Shown: piece after piece, positions 27,002-36,349 of the stretch
How the letters are laid out: the number at the start of each line of letters is the position of its first letter
Position numbering within the stretch: position 1 is the stretch's first letter
Assembly: GCA_965208275.1 (NCBI GenBank)
Contig: OZ242331.1
Location: 248,001 to 312,000 of the forward strand
Length of the DNA stretch: 64,000 nt
Source: Bin5 sp022827195
GTDB taxonomy: Bacteria > Chloroflexota > Anaerolineae > Caldilineales > Caldilineaceae
Reading direction: 5' to 3'
The notes under the pieces: generated by a model
The model's input: only the letters and a program-made list of their open reading frames with translations
The model's database searches: none
Told to the model about the DNA's origin: nothing
Made by a program: the position numbers and the translations under genes

Positions 27002-27766
27002 ATGGACCTGGAAGACGCGCTGCGCGAGATCTCCGCGTTGGGGTTCAAATATGTGGAGCTGAACTGCCACGAGCACCTCGGCTCCAAGATACGTGACGAC
27101 ATCCCTGTGTCGCGTACAAAGAAGCTGCTCGACGAATTTGATCTGGTGCCGGCGGCCCTCATGGGCGACAGCGATTTCGCGGTCAGTGATTCTAAGCTGG
27201 ATGCCATGCTCGCTTCGGTGGGCAAGCAGATCAGCTACTGCGGCGCGTTGGGCGCCCCGATCCTCCGAGTCTTTGCCAGCCACATTCGCGCCCGTTATGT
27301 CGATGGGAATATGTTCGACCGGACGATCCGCAATCTCAGGCGCATAATGCCGGTCGCAGAGGAGAACGGGGTTCGGCTGGCATTTGAGAACCACTTCGGT
27401 ATCACGGCCACTGTTGATGACGTAGCCCGCATCTTCGAGGGAGTCGCCAGCCCCTGGCTTGGTGTCAACTACGATCCGGCAAACTTTGTGCCCGTGGGTG
27501 TCGATCCGATAGAGGCCGGACGTCAGCTGGCGCCATATATCATCCACTGCCACCTGAAAGACGCCGTCTATGTGGGAAGCACTAGCTACAGCGGCTATGC
27601 CTACCTGGAAGCTGGCGCGGGAATCGTGGACTATCCTCGTGTGATTGAACTGCTGAGCGACATCGACTTTCAGGGCTTTCTTTCCCTTGAATATGAGAGC
27701 ATTTTCGATCCCGTCCGCGGTACGCGGCAGGGCTTGGCCAACCTTCGCCACCTGATGGCGGCATAG
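27002..27766 (+). CDS. Xylose-isomerase-like TIM-barrel sugar epimerase/isomerase, probably N-terminally incomplete
   Basis: A 254-residue protein of the AP-endonuclease-2/xylose isomerase-like family. Metal-site segments are LAFENHFG, WLGVNYDPANF, IIHCHLKDA and LSLEYES. Relatives begin with a beta strand before the first helix. Here the frame starts inside that region (MDLEDALREIS), has no ribosome site, and meets a stop just upstream. A one-base change near 26991-26996 would extend the frame, so a frameshift or loss of the first strand is possible. It probably isomerises or epimerises a keto-sugar. Two related genes follow. Confidence 0.75.
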   Translation: MDLEDALREISALGFKYVELNCHEHLGSKIRDDIPVSRTKKLLDEFDLVPAALMGDSDFAVSDSKLDAMLASVGKQISYCGALGAPILRVFASHIRARYVDGNMFDRTIRNLRRIMPVAEENGVRLAFENHFGITATVDDVARIFEGVASPWLGVNYDPANFVPVGVDPIEAGRQLAPYIIHCHLKDAVYVGSTSYSGYAYLEAGAGIVDYPRVIELLSDIDFQGFLSLEYESIFDPVRGTRQGLANLRHLMAA

Positions 27767-27786
27767 ATCGGAGACAGGAAGAGCTG

Positions 27787-28719
27787 ATGGAACTAGCCAT
27801 TTACACGCAGGATGTTCCAATGGTTCCGTACAGGGATATCCCTGTGCTGCCCAGGCCGGAGGAGGCGATCCCCGAGCTGCAGGCCGCCGGCGTGACAGCC
27901 ATCGAGGCCGGCCACAGTTTCTTCATCGCCAATCCCGAGCGGGTCGTTGAGGAAAACAGCCGGATGTTTCACCAGGCCGGGATTCGGATATGGTCGGTGT
28001 ATGCACCGTTTGGAAATGACCGCAATCTGGCTGACCCGGTTGCATTGAAGCGTCACCATGCTGTGGAGCACCACAAGTTCGTTCTGGAGAGGGTCGCGCT
28101 GGCAGGCGCTTCTCTCGTCGTAATCCACCCCGGCGCCTACGGCGGTGAGCAGGAGGTCCCCCGGATGCTTCCGCTGCTCTCCGACAGCCTGGAATCGCTC
28201 TTGCCTGTCGCGGAGCGTCTTGGCGTGCGACTGGCCCTGAAGAATATCGTGCCCCGCGAACCGGGTCCCGGCTTCCGGGCGCTGCGTCAAGTGGTGGAAA
28301 AGCTGGGCTCCAAATGGCTGGGCGTATGCTTCGATACCGATCATGCGCACAAGGGCGGCGGGGTCAAAGCGGGTATGGAGATATTGAAAGATCTCATCAT
28401 CACATTCCACCTCGCCGACAACGACGGTACCGTTCAATCCTGCATGTGGGATCACTTCATGCAGCCTCCCTATGGTGCCGTCCCTTGGAACGAATTCCTC
28501 AGCGTCTGGCAGACAATGGACTTTACAAGCCCTGTCGTCGTCAGGGCCATACCGTGGGCCGGTGAAGGGTACGGTCACATGCGGCGGGAAGTCTCTGCTC
28601 TCTTGCAAGGGGAGCTGATGCAGGTGGATGTCGACGGCACGCCTACCAAGCTCCGCTGCCTGCGCTGTGGGCACCTGCGTTTTGGGACGGTGGAGGACAA
28701 TTGGTGCGCATGCCGCTGA
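27787..28719 (+). CDS. Xylose-isomerase-like TIM-barrel protein with Cys-rich C-terminal tail, copy 1
   Basis: A 310-residue protein. The barrel shows IHPGAYGGE, LALKNIVPREPG, GVCFDTDHAHKGG and IITFHLADNDG, which carry the usual metal-binding residues, although the first Glu of LALEN is Lys here. After the barrel, residues about 287-309 form a small CLRCGHLRFGTVEDNWCAC module with a CxxC/CxC spacing suggestive of zinc binding. ATG 27787 lies 20 nt after the previous stop, with GGAAGAG upstream. It is a close paralog of the next gene. Sugar isomerase or epimerase activity is inferred. Confidence 0.8.
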   Translation: MELAIYTQDVPMVPYRDIPVLPRPEEAIPELQAAGVTAIEAGHSFFIANPERVVEENSRMFHQAGIRIWSVYAPFGNDRNLADPVALKRHHAVEHHKFVLERVALAGASLVVIHPGAYGGEQEVPRMLPLLSDSLESLLPVAERLGVRLALKNIVPREPGPGFRALRQVVEKLGSKWLGVCFDTDHAHKGGGVKAGMEILKDLIITFHLADNDGTVQSCMWDHFMQPPYGAVPWNEFLSVWQTMDFTSPVVVRAIPWAGEGYGHMRREVSALLQGELMQVDVDGTPTKLRCLRCGHLRFGTVEDNWCACR

Positions 28720-28919
28720 GAGAAAGCGAGTGCAGGGGGGGAGAAAGCCGGGCGGCGCGCGGCGGCCGGACCTCTACCATGCCATGCTCAATCCAGCTTC
28801 TTGTCAGGGCCAGCGGGAGTGAGGGGACAGTCATGTAAGCCGTGCGCACAGTTCCGAACACAAAGGGACCGGCGCGGCATTCGTGCCCGACGAGGCTGGT
28901 TGCATTCAGGGAGAGAAAG

Positions 28920-29843
28920 ATGGACGTTGCCTGGAGTGCAAATGACTTCCCCAACCAGGTGCTGACAAGGCCGGAGGAGTTGATCCCACGGCTGAAGGCA
29001 GCAGGAATAACCGCCATCGAGGCCGGCTATCAGTTCTTCGTCAGCCATTCCGAAGAGGAGGTGGCGAAGAATACGCAACTGTTTCGCCAAGCCGGGATCC
29101 AAATTTGGTCGGTGCATGCGCCCTTCGGGCGTGCATTGGGCAATCTATCCGATCTTGACGAATCGAACCGACGCAGCGCGGTGGAGTACAACAAATACGT
29201 TCTGGAGAGGATAGCCCTGGCAGCTACTTCCGTTTATGTTATCCACCCCGGTTCATTTGCCAAAGAAGAAGAGGTTCCCCTGATGCTGCGCGTACTCCTC
29301 GATAGCTTGGAGGAGATCCTGCCGGTGGCGGAACGGTCGGGAGTGCGGCTGGCCCTCGAGAATATTATTCCTCGTAGTCCTGGCTCCGAGTGCCAGGAGG
29401 TTCGCGACGTGGTGGAGAAGATAGGGTCGGAGTGGCTGGGGGTATGTTATGACAGCGGTCATGCGCATGTAGCCGGTCAAGCCAAGGAGGGCATGGAGAT
29501 CCTGAAGGACTTGATTATCACCTTTCACCTCGAAGATACCGACGGCGTCCGCGACATGCACTTCCAGCCCGGCTACGGGACCGTTCCCTGGGACGACGTG
29601 GGCGCGATCCTGCGGAGCATGGATTTTGAAAGCCCCATCGTCGTCGAAGCGTTGCCCTGGCAGTCTGACCCCGTGCCCTGGCAGGGCGACAAACTGGGCC
29701 AGATGCGCCGGGAGGTGACGGCTCTCCTGGAGGGCCGGATGCTGAAAGTGGATATCGATGGCATGCCCTCCAACGTACAGTGCATGCACTGCGGACATCT
29801 GCGCTATGGCACGTTGGAGGACAGCTGGTGTGCTTGTCCCTGA
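28920..29843 (+). CDS. Xylose-isomerase-like TIM-barrel protein with Cys-rich C-terminal tail, copy 2
   Basis: A 307-residue paralog of the gene at 27787. Barrel metal-site segments are IHPGSFAKE, LALENIIPRSPG, GVCYDSGHAHVAG and IITFHLEDTDG, so this copy keeps the Glu that copy 1 lost. The tail CMHCGHLRYGTLEDSWCAC repeats the CxxC/CxC arrangement. ATG 28920 follows CAGGGAGAGAAAG; an upstream in-frame GTG at 28842 has no ribosome site and is rejected. The 200-nt gap before it shows nothing definite. Confidence 0.82.
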   Translation: MDVAWSANDFPNQVLTRPEELIPRLKAAGITAIEAGYQFFVSHSEEEVAKNTQLFRQAGIQIWSVHAPFGRALGNLSDLDESNRRSAVEYNKYVLERIALAATSVYVIHPGSFAKEEEVPLMLRVLLDSLEEILPVAERSGVRLALENIIPRSPGSECQEVRDVVEKIGSEWLGVCYDSGHAHVAGQAKEGMEILKDLIITFHLEDTDGVRDMHFQPGYGTVPWDDVGAILRSMDFESPIVVEALPWQSDPVPWQGDKLGQMRREVTALLEGRMLKVDIDGMPSNVQCMHCGHLRYGTLEDSWCACP

Positions 29844-29959
29844 GACAGGGCATGTCCCGGCTAGGTTCGCGCTTCACGAGGCTTGACAAGAACGGGCGCC
29901 CTGCCGAGCCATTTTTTGTCAGGGCATGACGGCGTATATTTCGGAGCGGTAGAGAATCC

Positions 29960-32155
29960 ATGGCGGCCAGAAGCAGGCGTCAGAAGTGCCATAGGCAACC
30001 GCTTTGGTTGGGCGGCGGTCCGTCCAAGGTTATCACGACGATTATCATCTTATTGGGAGCTGTGACGCTTGATACCTCGCAAGCTCATGCGCAGGGACCG
30101 CTTCAGCCCTATGATAACTTCACGCTGGACCATGCGGGCCGCCCGGTCCCGATTCCGGCTCCCTACGTCCTTGAACGCATTATCGACGGAGTGTCGCTGG
30201 GGATCGGCGATTTCGCCAGCCCGGGCGATGTTTTCAGCGACCGCGCGACGGGCCATCTCTACATTGTGGACACCGGCAACAACCGTATCGTTGAACTCTC
30301 TCCCGACTGGACCGTGGTCCGCCAGTTTGGCCCGGAGCTAGGTTTGGATGCGCCGCAGGGAATCTATCGCGACCCAGTCGACAGTACCTTCTGGATAGCC
30401 GATACGGGCAATGTTCGCATCGTCCATGTCGGCGATGACGGCCAGTTCATTCAGGAGTTCAGGACACCGCAGAGCGATGTGCTGGCGTCGATTCGGACGG
30501 CCGGTCCCACCAAGGTCCTCAAAGACCGCCGAGGTTATATCTATTTTCTGGAGGGCTCGGGAGCCGGCATGATCATCATGGACCTCCAGAACCAGTTTCG
30601 AGGGTTCTTTGGCACCAATCATATCGGCTTCAGCCTGCGCTGGCTCTGGGCCCGCTATCTGACCACAGAGGAGCAGCGAAACAAGCTGCTGCTGGCGCGG
30701 CCCACAGCTCACACCGACATGTACCTGGCCGCCGATGGTTTCATCTATACCTGTGCCGCAGGCGAAGAACGTGAACAGATTCAGAAGCTCAGTCCCGTCG
30801 GTGTCAATGTCTTTGTGGAAAAGGGCCTCGAACGCAAGCTCTATCAGAACAAGCGCTTCGGCGAGCGGCGGCGAGCCTGGGATCCCCCGTTCCTGTACGT
30901 TTCGATCACTGTCAGCGATGACGGAATCGTCACGGCGCTTGAGCAGACCACCGGGCGTCTCTACCAATTTGACCAGGACCGTAATCTGCTCATGGCGTTC
31001 GGCAAGCGAGGAAGGGGCCCTGCCGCCTTCGGACTGCCCAATCAGGTTGAGACGGACAGCCGCGGTTTTCTCTATGTGGCGGACAGCGCGCGTTCGGTCA
31101 TTCACGTCTTACGTCCGACACGTTTCACGCAGCTTGTTCATGAGGCCAGCGCACTGCAATTCAATGGGCAATATGAGCGGGCGGCCGACACGTGGCAAGC
31201 GGTGCTGCACCTGGCTTCCAACTACCTGCGGGCGCACAGCGGTATCGGCAGAGCGCGCTTTCAGCAGCAGCATTGGCAAGCGGCGATGGACAGGTATACG
31301 CTTGCCGGCGACCAACTGGGCTATTCGGAGGCCTTTGTCGAACACAGGCAGGAGCTGCTGCGCCGCTATTTCGGCTGGATAACCAGCGGCACGTTTCTGG
31401 CTCTTCTCGGTATCCTCGGATGGCCCACGATTGCCCGGCGTGAGCGACGTGACTCTGCCATTGCGCCGGTCCGAGAACGGGAGCTGCCGGCCGTTGTCGG
31501 CATTCTCGTGCGCCCGGTCGAGACGCTGGAACGGGTGGCGCAAGGCAGGTCGCTATGGCCGGTTCTGCTCTTGCTGGCGGCGGCAGGACTGGCGCGTGTC
31601 GTCAGCCTCTCACTGATCGCTTTCCATATGCGGGCGACTCCCTCGGTTGGCTCGATTCTGGATTGGATGCGACTGTACCGGCCAGTCGCTGCCTCACTAC
31701 TGCCCGAGCTGCGCTGGGAAGATGCCAAGATCTATCTGGAGTTTCTGCGGATTGGCATACCATGGGGGCTTTGGACGCTGGCGAATTTCGGGGTTGCAAC
31801 CCTCTTCGACGGCGAGGGAACGGCACGCGGCGTAGCTCGCACCACGGCATTGTGCCTTGTTCCCTACATATTGCTGGCCGTGCCCATCGCATTGTTGAGC
31901 CACGTGCTGATGGCCGGCGAACGCGGCCTTTACGAGACCTTGTGGAGCTTCACCTACTATTGGGTCCTGTTGTTGCTGATCCTGCAGCTGCGTACAGTCC
32001 ACAGCTACACCTGGCGCCAGACCGCGCGCGTTGGAATGGTAATCATCTTTGGGGTCGTCGTGCTCAGCGGCGCGACTGTGATGTTCGGCATATTGGGGGC
32101 CGAGGCATTGAGAGCAGTCGGAGATGTGATTTATGACATTGTTCGCCTCTTCTGA
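29960..32155 (+). CDS. NHL-repeat protein fused to a Yip1-like membrane domain
   Basis: A 731-residue three-part protein. Residues about 23-45 are a signal peptide or signal anchor (VITTIIILLGAV). Residues about 60-395 hold NHL beta-propeller repeats (GHLYIVDTGNNRIVELS, FWIADTGNVRIVHV, GFLYVADSARSVIHV). A TPR-like pair of helices follows (about 400-465). After a membrane span, a five-helix Yip1-type domain starts at PVETLERVAQG (about 515). It probably sits in the membrane with the propeller outside. It heads a unit with a DUF5696-like protein and an ABC set, suggesting surface sensing or glycan handling. The ribosome site at ATG 29960 is weak. Confidence 0.8.
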   Translation: MAARSRRQKCHRQPLWLGGGPSKVITTIIILLGAVTLDTSQAHAQGPLQPYDNFTLDHAGRPVPIPAPYVLERIIDGVSLGIGDFASPGDVFSDRATGHLYIVDTGNNRIVELSPDWTVVRQFGPELGLDAPQGIYRDPVDSTFWIADTGNVRIVHVGDDGQFIQEFRTPQSDVLASIRTAGPTKVLKDRRGYIYFLEGSGAGMIIMDLQNQFRGFFGTNHIGFSLRWLWARYLTTEEQRNKLLLARPTAHTDMYLAADGFIYTCAAGEEREQIQKLSPVGVNVFVEKGLERKLYQNKRFGERRRAWDPPFLYVSITVSDDGIVTALEQTTGRLYQFDQDRNLLMAFGKRGRGPAAFGLPNQVETDSRGFLYVADSARSVIHVLRPTRFTQLVHEASALQFNGQYERAADTWQAVLHLASNYLRAHSGIGRARFQQQHWQAAMDRYTLAGDQLGYSEAFVEHRQELLRRYFGWITSGTFLALLGILGWPTIARRERRDSAIAPVRERELPAVVGILVRPVETLERVAQGRSLWPVLLLLAAAGLARVVSLSLIAFHMRATPSVGSILDWMRLYRPVAASLLPELRWEDAKIYLEFLRIGIPWGLWTLANFGVATLFDGEGTARGVARTTALCLVPYILLAVPIALLSHVLMAGERGLYETLWSFTYYWVLLLLILQLRTVHSYTWRQTARVGMVIIFGVVVLSGATVMFGILGAEALRAVGDVIYDIVRLF

Positions 32156-32178
32156 GCCGGGTAGGCTGGAGGAATTAC

Positions 32179-34413
32179 ATGCCTGCTGAAGGACGTCCTG
32201 ATCGCCGGCATATTCCTCTCGCTGCCAGGCATCTGTTGATCGTCTTCGTCCTCGTCCTGACCGTTCCCCTCCCCGCCGCGGCCGAGGAAGCGAATCCTCT
32301 TTCCGAGGTCCGCTCGGTCGTAGAGAGTGTGCCTCCCGGCTACGAATTGATGGCCACAAGCACTCATCTGTCGCTCTACATGGACGAATCCACCGGTCAC
32401 CTGGCGATCCGTGACCGGCGGGCCGGCCGCGTCTGGCTGACCACGCCCGCACTGCCGAGCGACACTGACATCGCCAGGAACGTCCTGCGTACACTGCAAA
32501 CTGGTTTTACGCTGATTATGACGGGCGGAGCCGGCACACAGACCAAGCGCACCGACAGCGTCACCGACGTGTCCGGGCTGACGATTGAACGGTTGCCCGC
32601 CGGCGCAGAGGCGTCCTATGCGATGGATGCATTCGGCGCCGGGCTGACCCTGCGCTACGAAATCGGTCCGGACTATTTGGACGTCACGCTGGCGGAGGTG
32701 AAGCTGAAGGAAACCGAAAACAGCCGATTTGTGGCCCTGGACCTCTTCCCATTGCTGGGGGCGGTGCCGTTCCGCGCGGACACGTCGGCCTATGTGATAT
32801 TGCCAGACGGCCCCGGCTCACTGGTGCATCTGGGTGGCGAACACCCGGCCTTTCGCAAGCAGGCGAGCCTGTCCGCCTATGGCGCTACGGTCTACTCCTT
32901 CGCCCAGCCGCCGACCCAACGTACTTCCCTGGCCGCGTTGGGAATCGTCCATCCCGATGATCGGGTGGCCGTGCTGGCGGTCGCCACACAGGGCGCAGGC
33001 GACACCGTCATTGAAGCATCGCTGGCCCGCCGCCCAACGATGCTCAGCCAGGCCAAGCTGCGGCTTGTCTACCGGAATTTGACCGAGTATCCAACGGATC
33101 AACAAGACGTCTTCAAGGGCTTTTACGAGACTGAGCGCATCCACGGCGACCGTGCGGTGCGCTACTTTTTCCTGGCTGAAGAGGACGCAGACTGGGTGGG
33201 GATGGCCCAACGTCTGCGGCGGCACTTTGTGGAGGATCTGGGCATCCCACGGCTCAGGGGCGAAAGTGCGCGGCCGGCCATGCGTCTGCGCCTCGTGATG
33301 GGCGCGGCCAAACCGGGGCTCTTCGGCCGCCGGTTTTTGACAGCCACTACCTTTGACGAAGCCGGCGAAATCGTCTCGCAGTTCCACCAGCGCGGCATCA
33401 AGAACCTCGACGTGGTTCTCGTGGGCTGGAGCACCGGCGGATACGAAGGCAGACTTCCCCGCCGCTGGCCGCCGGACCGTCGGCTGGGGGGCGCCAATGG
33501 CCTGCGCCGGCTGGCCGACAGGGTCGAAGAGTTGGGCGGGCGGCTGTTGCTGGAAGACGACTACACGCTTGCCTTCCTGCGCAATGGCGGCTTTTTTCCT
33601 CCAACCGACGCCGTGATCTTGCCGAATCTGTTGCCAATGACCGACATGATAGCCAGCGCCAGCCGGCTGTATGTCCCGCCTGCCCTGCGCCGCAATCTGT
33701 TTTTCCTCAATCCGGCTTTCGCTCTCGATCGCTATGTAATGACCGATGTTCCCCGGCTGGCTGCGTTGGGGGTTGACGGGCTGGAGCTGCGCTGGGCCGG
33801 GGAACTGGTGCTCAAGGACGCCAATCCGCGCAATCCGTTAGAGCGCACCGAGTTCGGCCAGGCCTGGCGCCAGATACTGAGTACCATACGAGGTAAGACC
33901 GGTTCAGCAGCGGCGCAAGGCGGCAATGCCTATGTGCTGGGTGCGGTCGATGCCGTCACCAACCTGCCGCTGGATCGCAACGATTACACTTTCGGCGAAC
34001 AGACGGTGCCCTTCTATGCCGTAGCCACCCACGGCTTGGTACGGCTATATGGTGAGCCGTCCAATCTGGACCAGTGGCCGGAACGCGATGCCCTGCGCCG
34101 CCTCGAGTACGGTATGTTGCCCGCGTACGAGCTGACCTACAGGGATCCGGTCCTGCTCGCCAGGTCGACCTACTCCGAACTGTACACTTCACAGTACGGG
34201 GACTGGATCGATCGCGCCGCCACCGAATATGAACGGCTCGTCAGTCAACTTGGCCACACGGTGGGCCAATTCATCATTGCCCACCGCCGGCTTGGGCCGG
34301 ACGTTTACGAAATTGAGTATGAAGACGGCACGCGCGTAGCCGTTAACTATGGCGGGAAACCATTTGAGCGAGCCGGACTCTCGATCGAACCGATGGGGTA
34401 TAGCATCCGATGA
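32179..34413 (+). CDS. DUF5696-like secreted protein (glycosidase-like barrel)
   Basis: A 744-residue protein with an N-terminal signal peptide (hydrophobic core LLIVFVLVLTVPLP, cut near AAAEE). A beta-rich domain (about 45-330) is followed by a region resembling a TIM barrel (FHQRGIKNLDVVLVGWSTGGYEG, VEELGGRLLLEDDYTLAF, AALGVDGLELRW). This size and order, beside a Yip1 protein and sugar ABC genes, match what I recall of DUF5696 families in Firmicutes and Chloroflexota. The family name is therefore from memory, not verified. Glycan-active function is inferred. AGGAGG-like GGAGGAATTAC precedes ATG 32179. The stop overlaps the next start (ATGA). Confidence 0.65.
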   Translation: MPAEGRPDRRHIPLAARHLLIVFVLVLTVPLPAAAEEANPLSEVRSVVESVPPGYELMATSTHLSLYMDESTGHLAIRDRRAGRVWLTTPALPSDTDIARNVLRTLQTGFTLIMTGGAGTQTKRTDSVTDVSGLTIERLPAGAEASYAMDAFGAGLTLRYEIGPDYLDVTLAEVKLKETENSRFVALDLFPLLGAVPFRADTSAYVILPDGPGSLVHLGGEHPAFRKQASLSAYGATVYSFAQPPTQRTSLAALGIVHPDDRVAVLAVATQGAGDTVIEASLARRPTMLSQAKLRLVYRNLTEYPTDQQDVFKGFYETERIHGDRAVRYFFLAEEDADWVGMAQRLRRHFVEDLGIPRLRGESARPAMRLRLVMGAAKPGLFGRRFLTATTFDEAGEIVSQFHQRGIKNLDVVLVGWSTGGYEGRLPRRWPPDRRLGGANGLRRLADRVEELGGRLLLEDDYTLAFLRNGGFFPPTDAVILPNLLPMTDMIASASRLYVPPALRRNLFFLNPAFALDRYVMTDVPRLAALGVDGLELRWAGELVLKDANPRNPLERTEFGQAWRQILSTIRGKTGSAAAQGGNAYVLGAVDAVTNLPLDRNDYTFGEQTVPFYAVATHGLVRLYGEPSNLDQWPERDALRRLEYGMLPAYELTYRDPVLLARSTYSELYTSQYGDWIDRAATEYERLVSQLGHTVGQFIIAHRRLGPDVYEIEYEDGTRVAVNYGGKPFERAGLSIEPMGYSIR

Positions 34414-35282
34414 AGTTCAATCTGAGAACACAGAGGGCGATCTGGGGCCTTATTTTCGTGAGTCCCTGGATCTTGGGAACGGCACTGCTGTTTGCTTGGC
34501 CGATCATGCGCACCATACTTTTGAGCTTCCAGGACGTGACCGATCTGATGAATCTGCAGACCGAGTGGGTTGGCTTGAAGCATTACCTGGAGATTGTGCA
34601 GAGCGACGTGGACTTTTTGCCGGCACTGGCTCGAACGCTGCGCGATCTGGTGCTCAACGTGCCGCTGATTCTGGTTTTTTCGATGATGATGGCCGTTCTG
34701 CTGCAGGGGGTAACGCGCGGCCAGCTCATTTTGCGCGCCGTCTTCTTCCTGCCGGTGATCGTTGCCAGCGGCGGCGTAATCAAGGAAGTAATTCGCGCCG
34801 GCGCCGCCACCGACATGGTCAGCACCACCATTCAGACCTTTCAGCGGGCGACGGTGGCATCGGATATTCAGTCGACGCTGGTCGTTGCGCCGGTCCAGAT
34901 CATTGTGGACCGCCTTTCTTTGATTATCTGGCACACAGGTGTGCAGATTCTGCTCTTCACTGCCGGACTGAACAGCATTCCCGAGCACTTATATGAAGCG
35001 GCCAGGGTCGACGGCGCGTCGCCGTGGGAGTCGTTCTGGAAGATCACACTGCCCATGATCTCACCGGTAATCGTGATCGCCATGATCTACACCTACGTGG
35101 ACCTGTTTAGCGACCCCCTCAATCCGGTGGTCGAGTATATCATGCAACTAACGTTCGGCCCGCTGCGACTGGGGTTCGGGGCGGCGATGAGCGTCGTCTA
35201 CTTTGCGTTGGTCTTTCTATTGGTGGGTCTGACCCTGCGTATGATGTCGAATGCCGTCTTTCACCTGGGAGAGCGCGGATGA
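34410..35282 (+). CDS. Sugar ABC transporter permease (UgpA/MalF-like)
   Basis: A 290-residue membrane protein, with transmembrane segments beginning at WGLIFVSPWILGTALLF and an EAA loop (YEAARVDGASPWESFW, KITLP). Its ATG overlaps the stop of the DUF5696-like gene by 4 nt, showing translational coupling. An unusual extramembrane stretch near residues 125-160 separates two spans. Confidence 0.9.
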   Translation: MKFNLRTQRAIWGLIFVSPWILGTALLFAWPIMRTILLSFQDVTDLMNLQTEWVGLKHYLEIVQSDVDFLPALARTLRDLVLNVPLILVFSMMMAVLLQGVTRGQLILRAVFFLPVIVASGGVIKEVIRAGAATDMVSTTIQTFQRATVASDIQSTLVVAPVQIIVDRLSLIIWHTGVQILLFTAGLNSIPEHLYEAARVDGASPWESFWKITLPMISPVIVIAMIYTYVDLFSDPLNPVVEYIMQLTFGPLRLGFGAAMSVVYFALVFLLVGLTLRMMSNAVFHLGERG

Positions 35283-36208
35283 CAGGTCAGGTGAAGCGCA
35301 GGCAATGGGGCCTTGCATACGCGGACCTGCAAGGTGTGAGCCTCAAAGTCAGGCGGCATCTTGTTACCATTCTGCGCTGGCTGGTCCTGCTGGAATTGGC
35401 CTATGTTTTCCTGTTTCCCGTGCTGTTCATGCTTTCCACATCTTTCAAGCCGCTGATCGAGCTCAGCAACCCGACGGTGCGCTGGATCCCGCGCAATCCT
35501 ACGGCCGACGGTTACGTTCTGGCACTGGAACATCTAAATTATTTTCGTTCGCTGCCGGTCAGCGTTGTGACCAGCGCCATTGCCGCCATTGGACAGACGT
35601 TGGTGGGCGCGCTGGTGGGGTATGGTTTTGCTCGACTGCCATTTCGCGGGCGTCAGCTTCTTTTTGGTGTGCTGCTGTTCACCATAATCGTTCCACCACA
35701 GATGGTTATGATTCCGCAATTCATGCTCTATTCCAAGCTGAATTGGATGAATACCTATCTGCCGCTGCTCGTCCCAACCTACCTGGGGTACGGGGTTCGG
35801 GGTGGTATTCTGCTCGTTGTCTACCGGCAGTTTTTCAAAGGGTTGCCCTTCGAGCTCGAAGATTCGGCGGCTGTCGACGGCGCCGGGCCGTTGCGCATCT
35901 TCTGGCAGATCATGCTGCCGCTCGCCAAACCGGCCATCCTCGTCGTCTTTCTCTTCTCGTTTGTGTGGACGTGGAACGACAGCCTGGGACCGATCATGGC
36001 GTTGCGGAGTCAGGATCTGTATACCCTGCCCCAGTGGATGTTCAACATGACCCGTTTGCTGACGTCATCGTCCTTCACCTACTTCTATCTGGGCGAAAAC
36101 CTGTTTATGGCGGCTGTCACCCTTACGATTGCGCCTTTGCTCCTGCTGTTTTTCGTAACGCAGCGTTACTTCACGCGCAGCATCGACCGTACCGGGTTGG
36201 TGGAGTAA
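35279..36208 (+). CDS. Sugar ABC transporter permease (UgpE/MalG-like)
   Basis: A 309-residue partner permease whose ATG overlaps the preceding stop (ATGA). About six transmembrane segments; the EAA loop is degenerate, LEDSAAVDGAGPLRIFW followed by QIMLP. It forms the third permease pair of the window, again with no ATPase gene beside it. Confidence 0.9.
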   Translation: MTGQVKRRQWGLAYADLQGVSLKVRRHLVTILRWLVLLELAYVFLFPVLFMLSTSFKPLIELSNPTVRWIPRNPTADGYVLALEHLNYFRSLPVSVVTSAIAAIGQTLVGALVGYGFARLPFRGRQLLFGVLLFTIIVPPQMVMIPQFMLYSKLNWMNTYLPLLVPTYLGYGVRGGILLVVYRQFFKGLPFELEDSAAVDGAGPLRIFWQIMLPLAKPAILVVFLFSFVWTWNDSLGPIMALRSQDLYTLPQWMFNMTRLLTSSSFTYFYLGENLFMAAVTLTIAPLLLLFFVTQRYFTRSIDRTGLVE

Positions 36209-36349
36209 TATGGTGCGTCTGCGATCAGGGATTCTCAGACATTTCCAGGTAATAGATCCCTGGTCTTATAAGCTGTTTCCAGCATCAGGCAGTTCTTCCC
36301 GCGTGGCGTGTTTCTGTGGCATTGCGACTCTATTTCAAGGAGGATTCCC

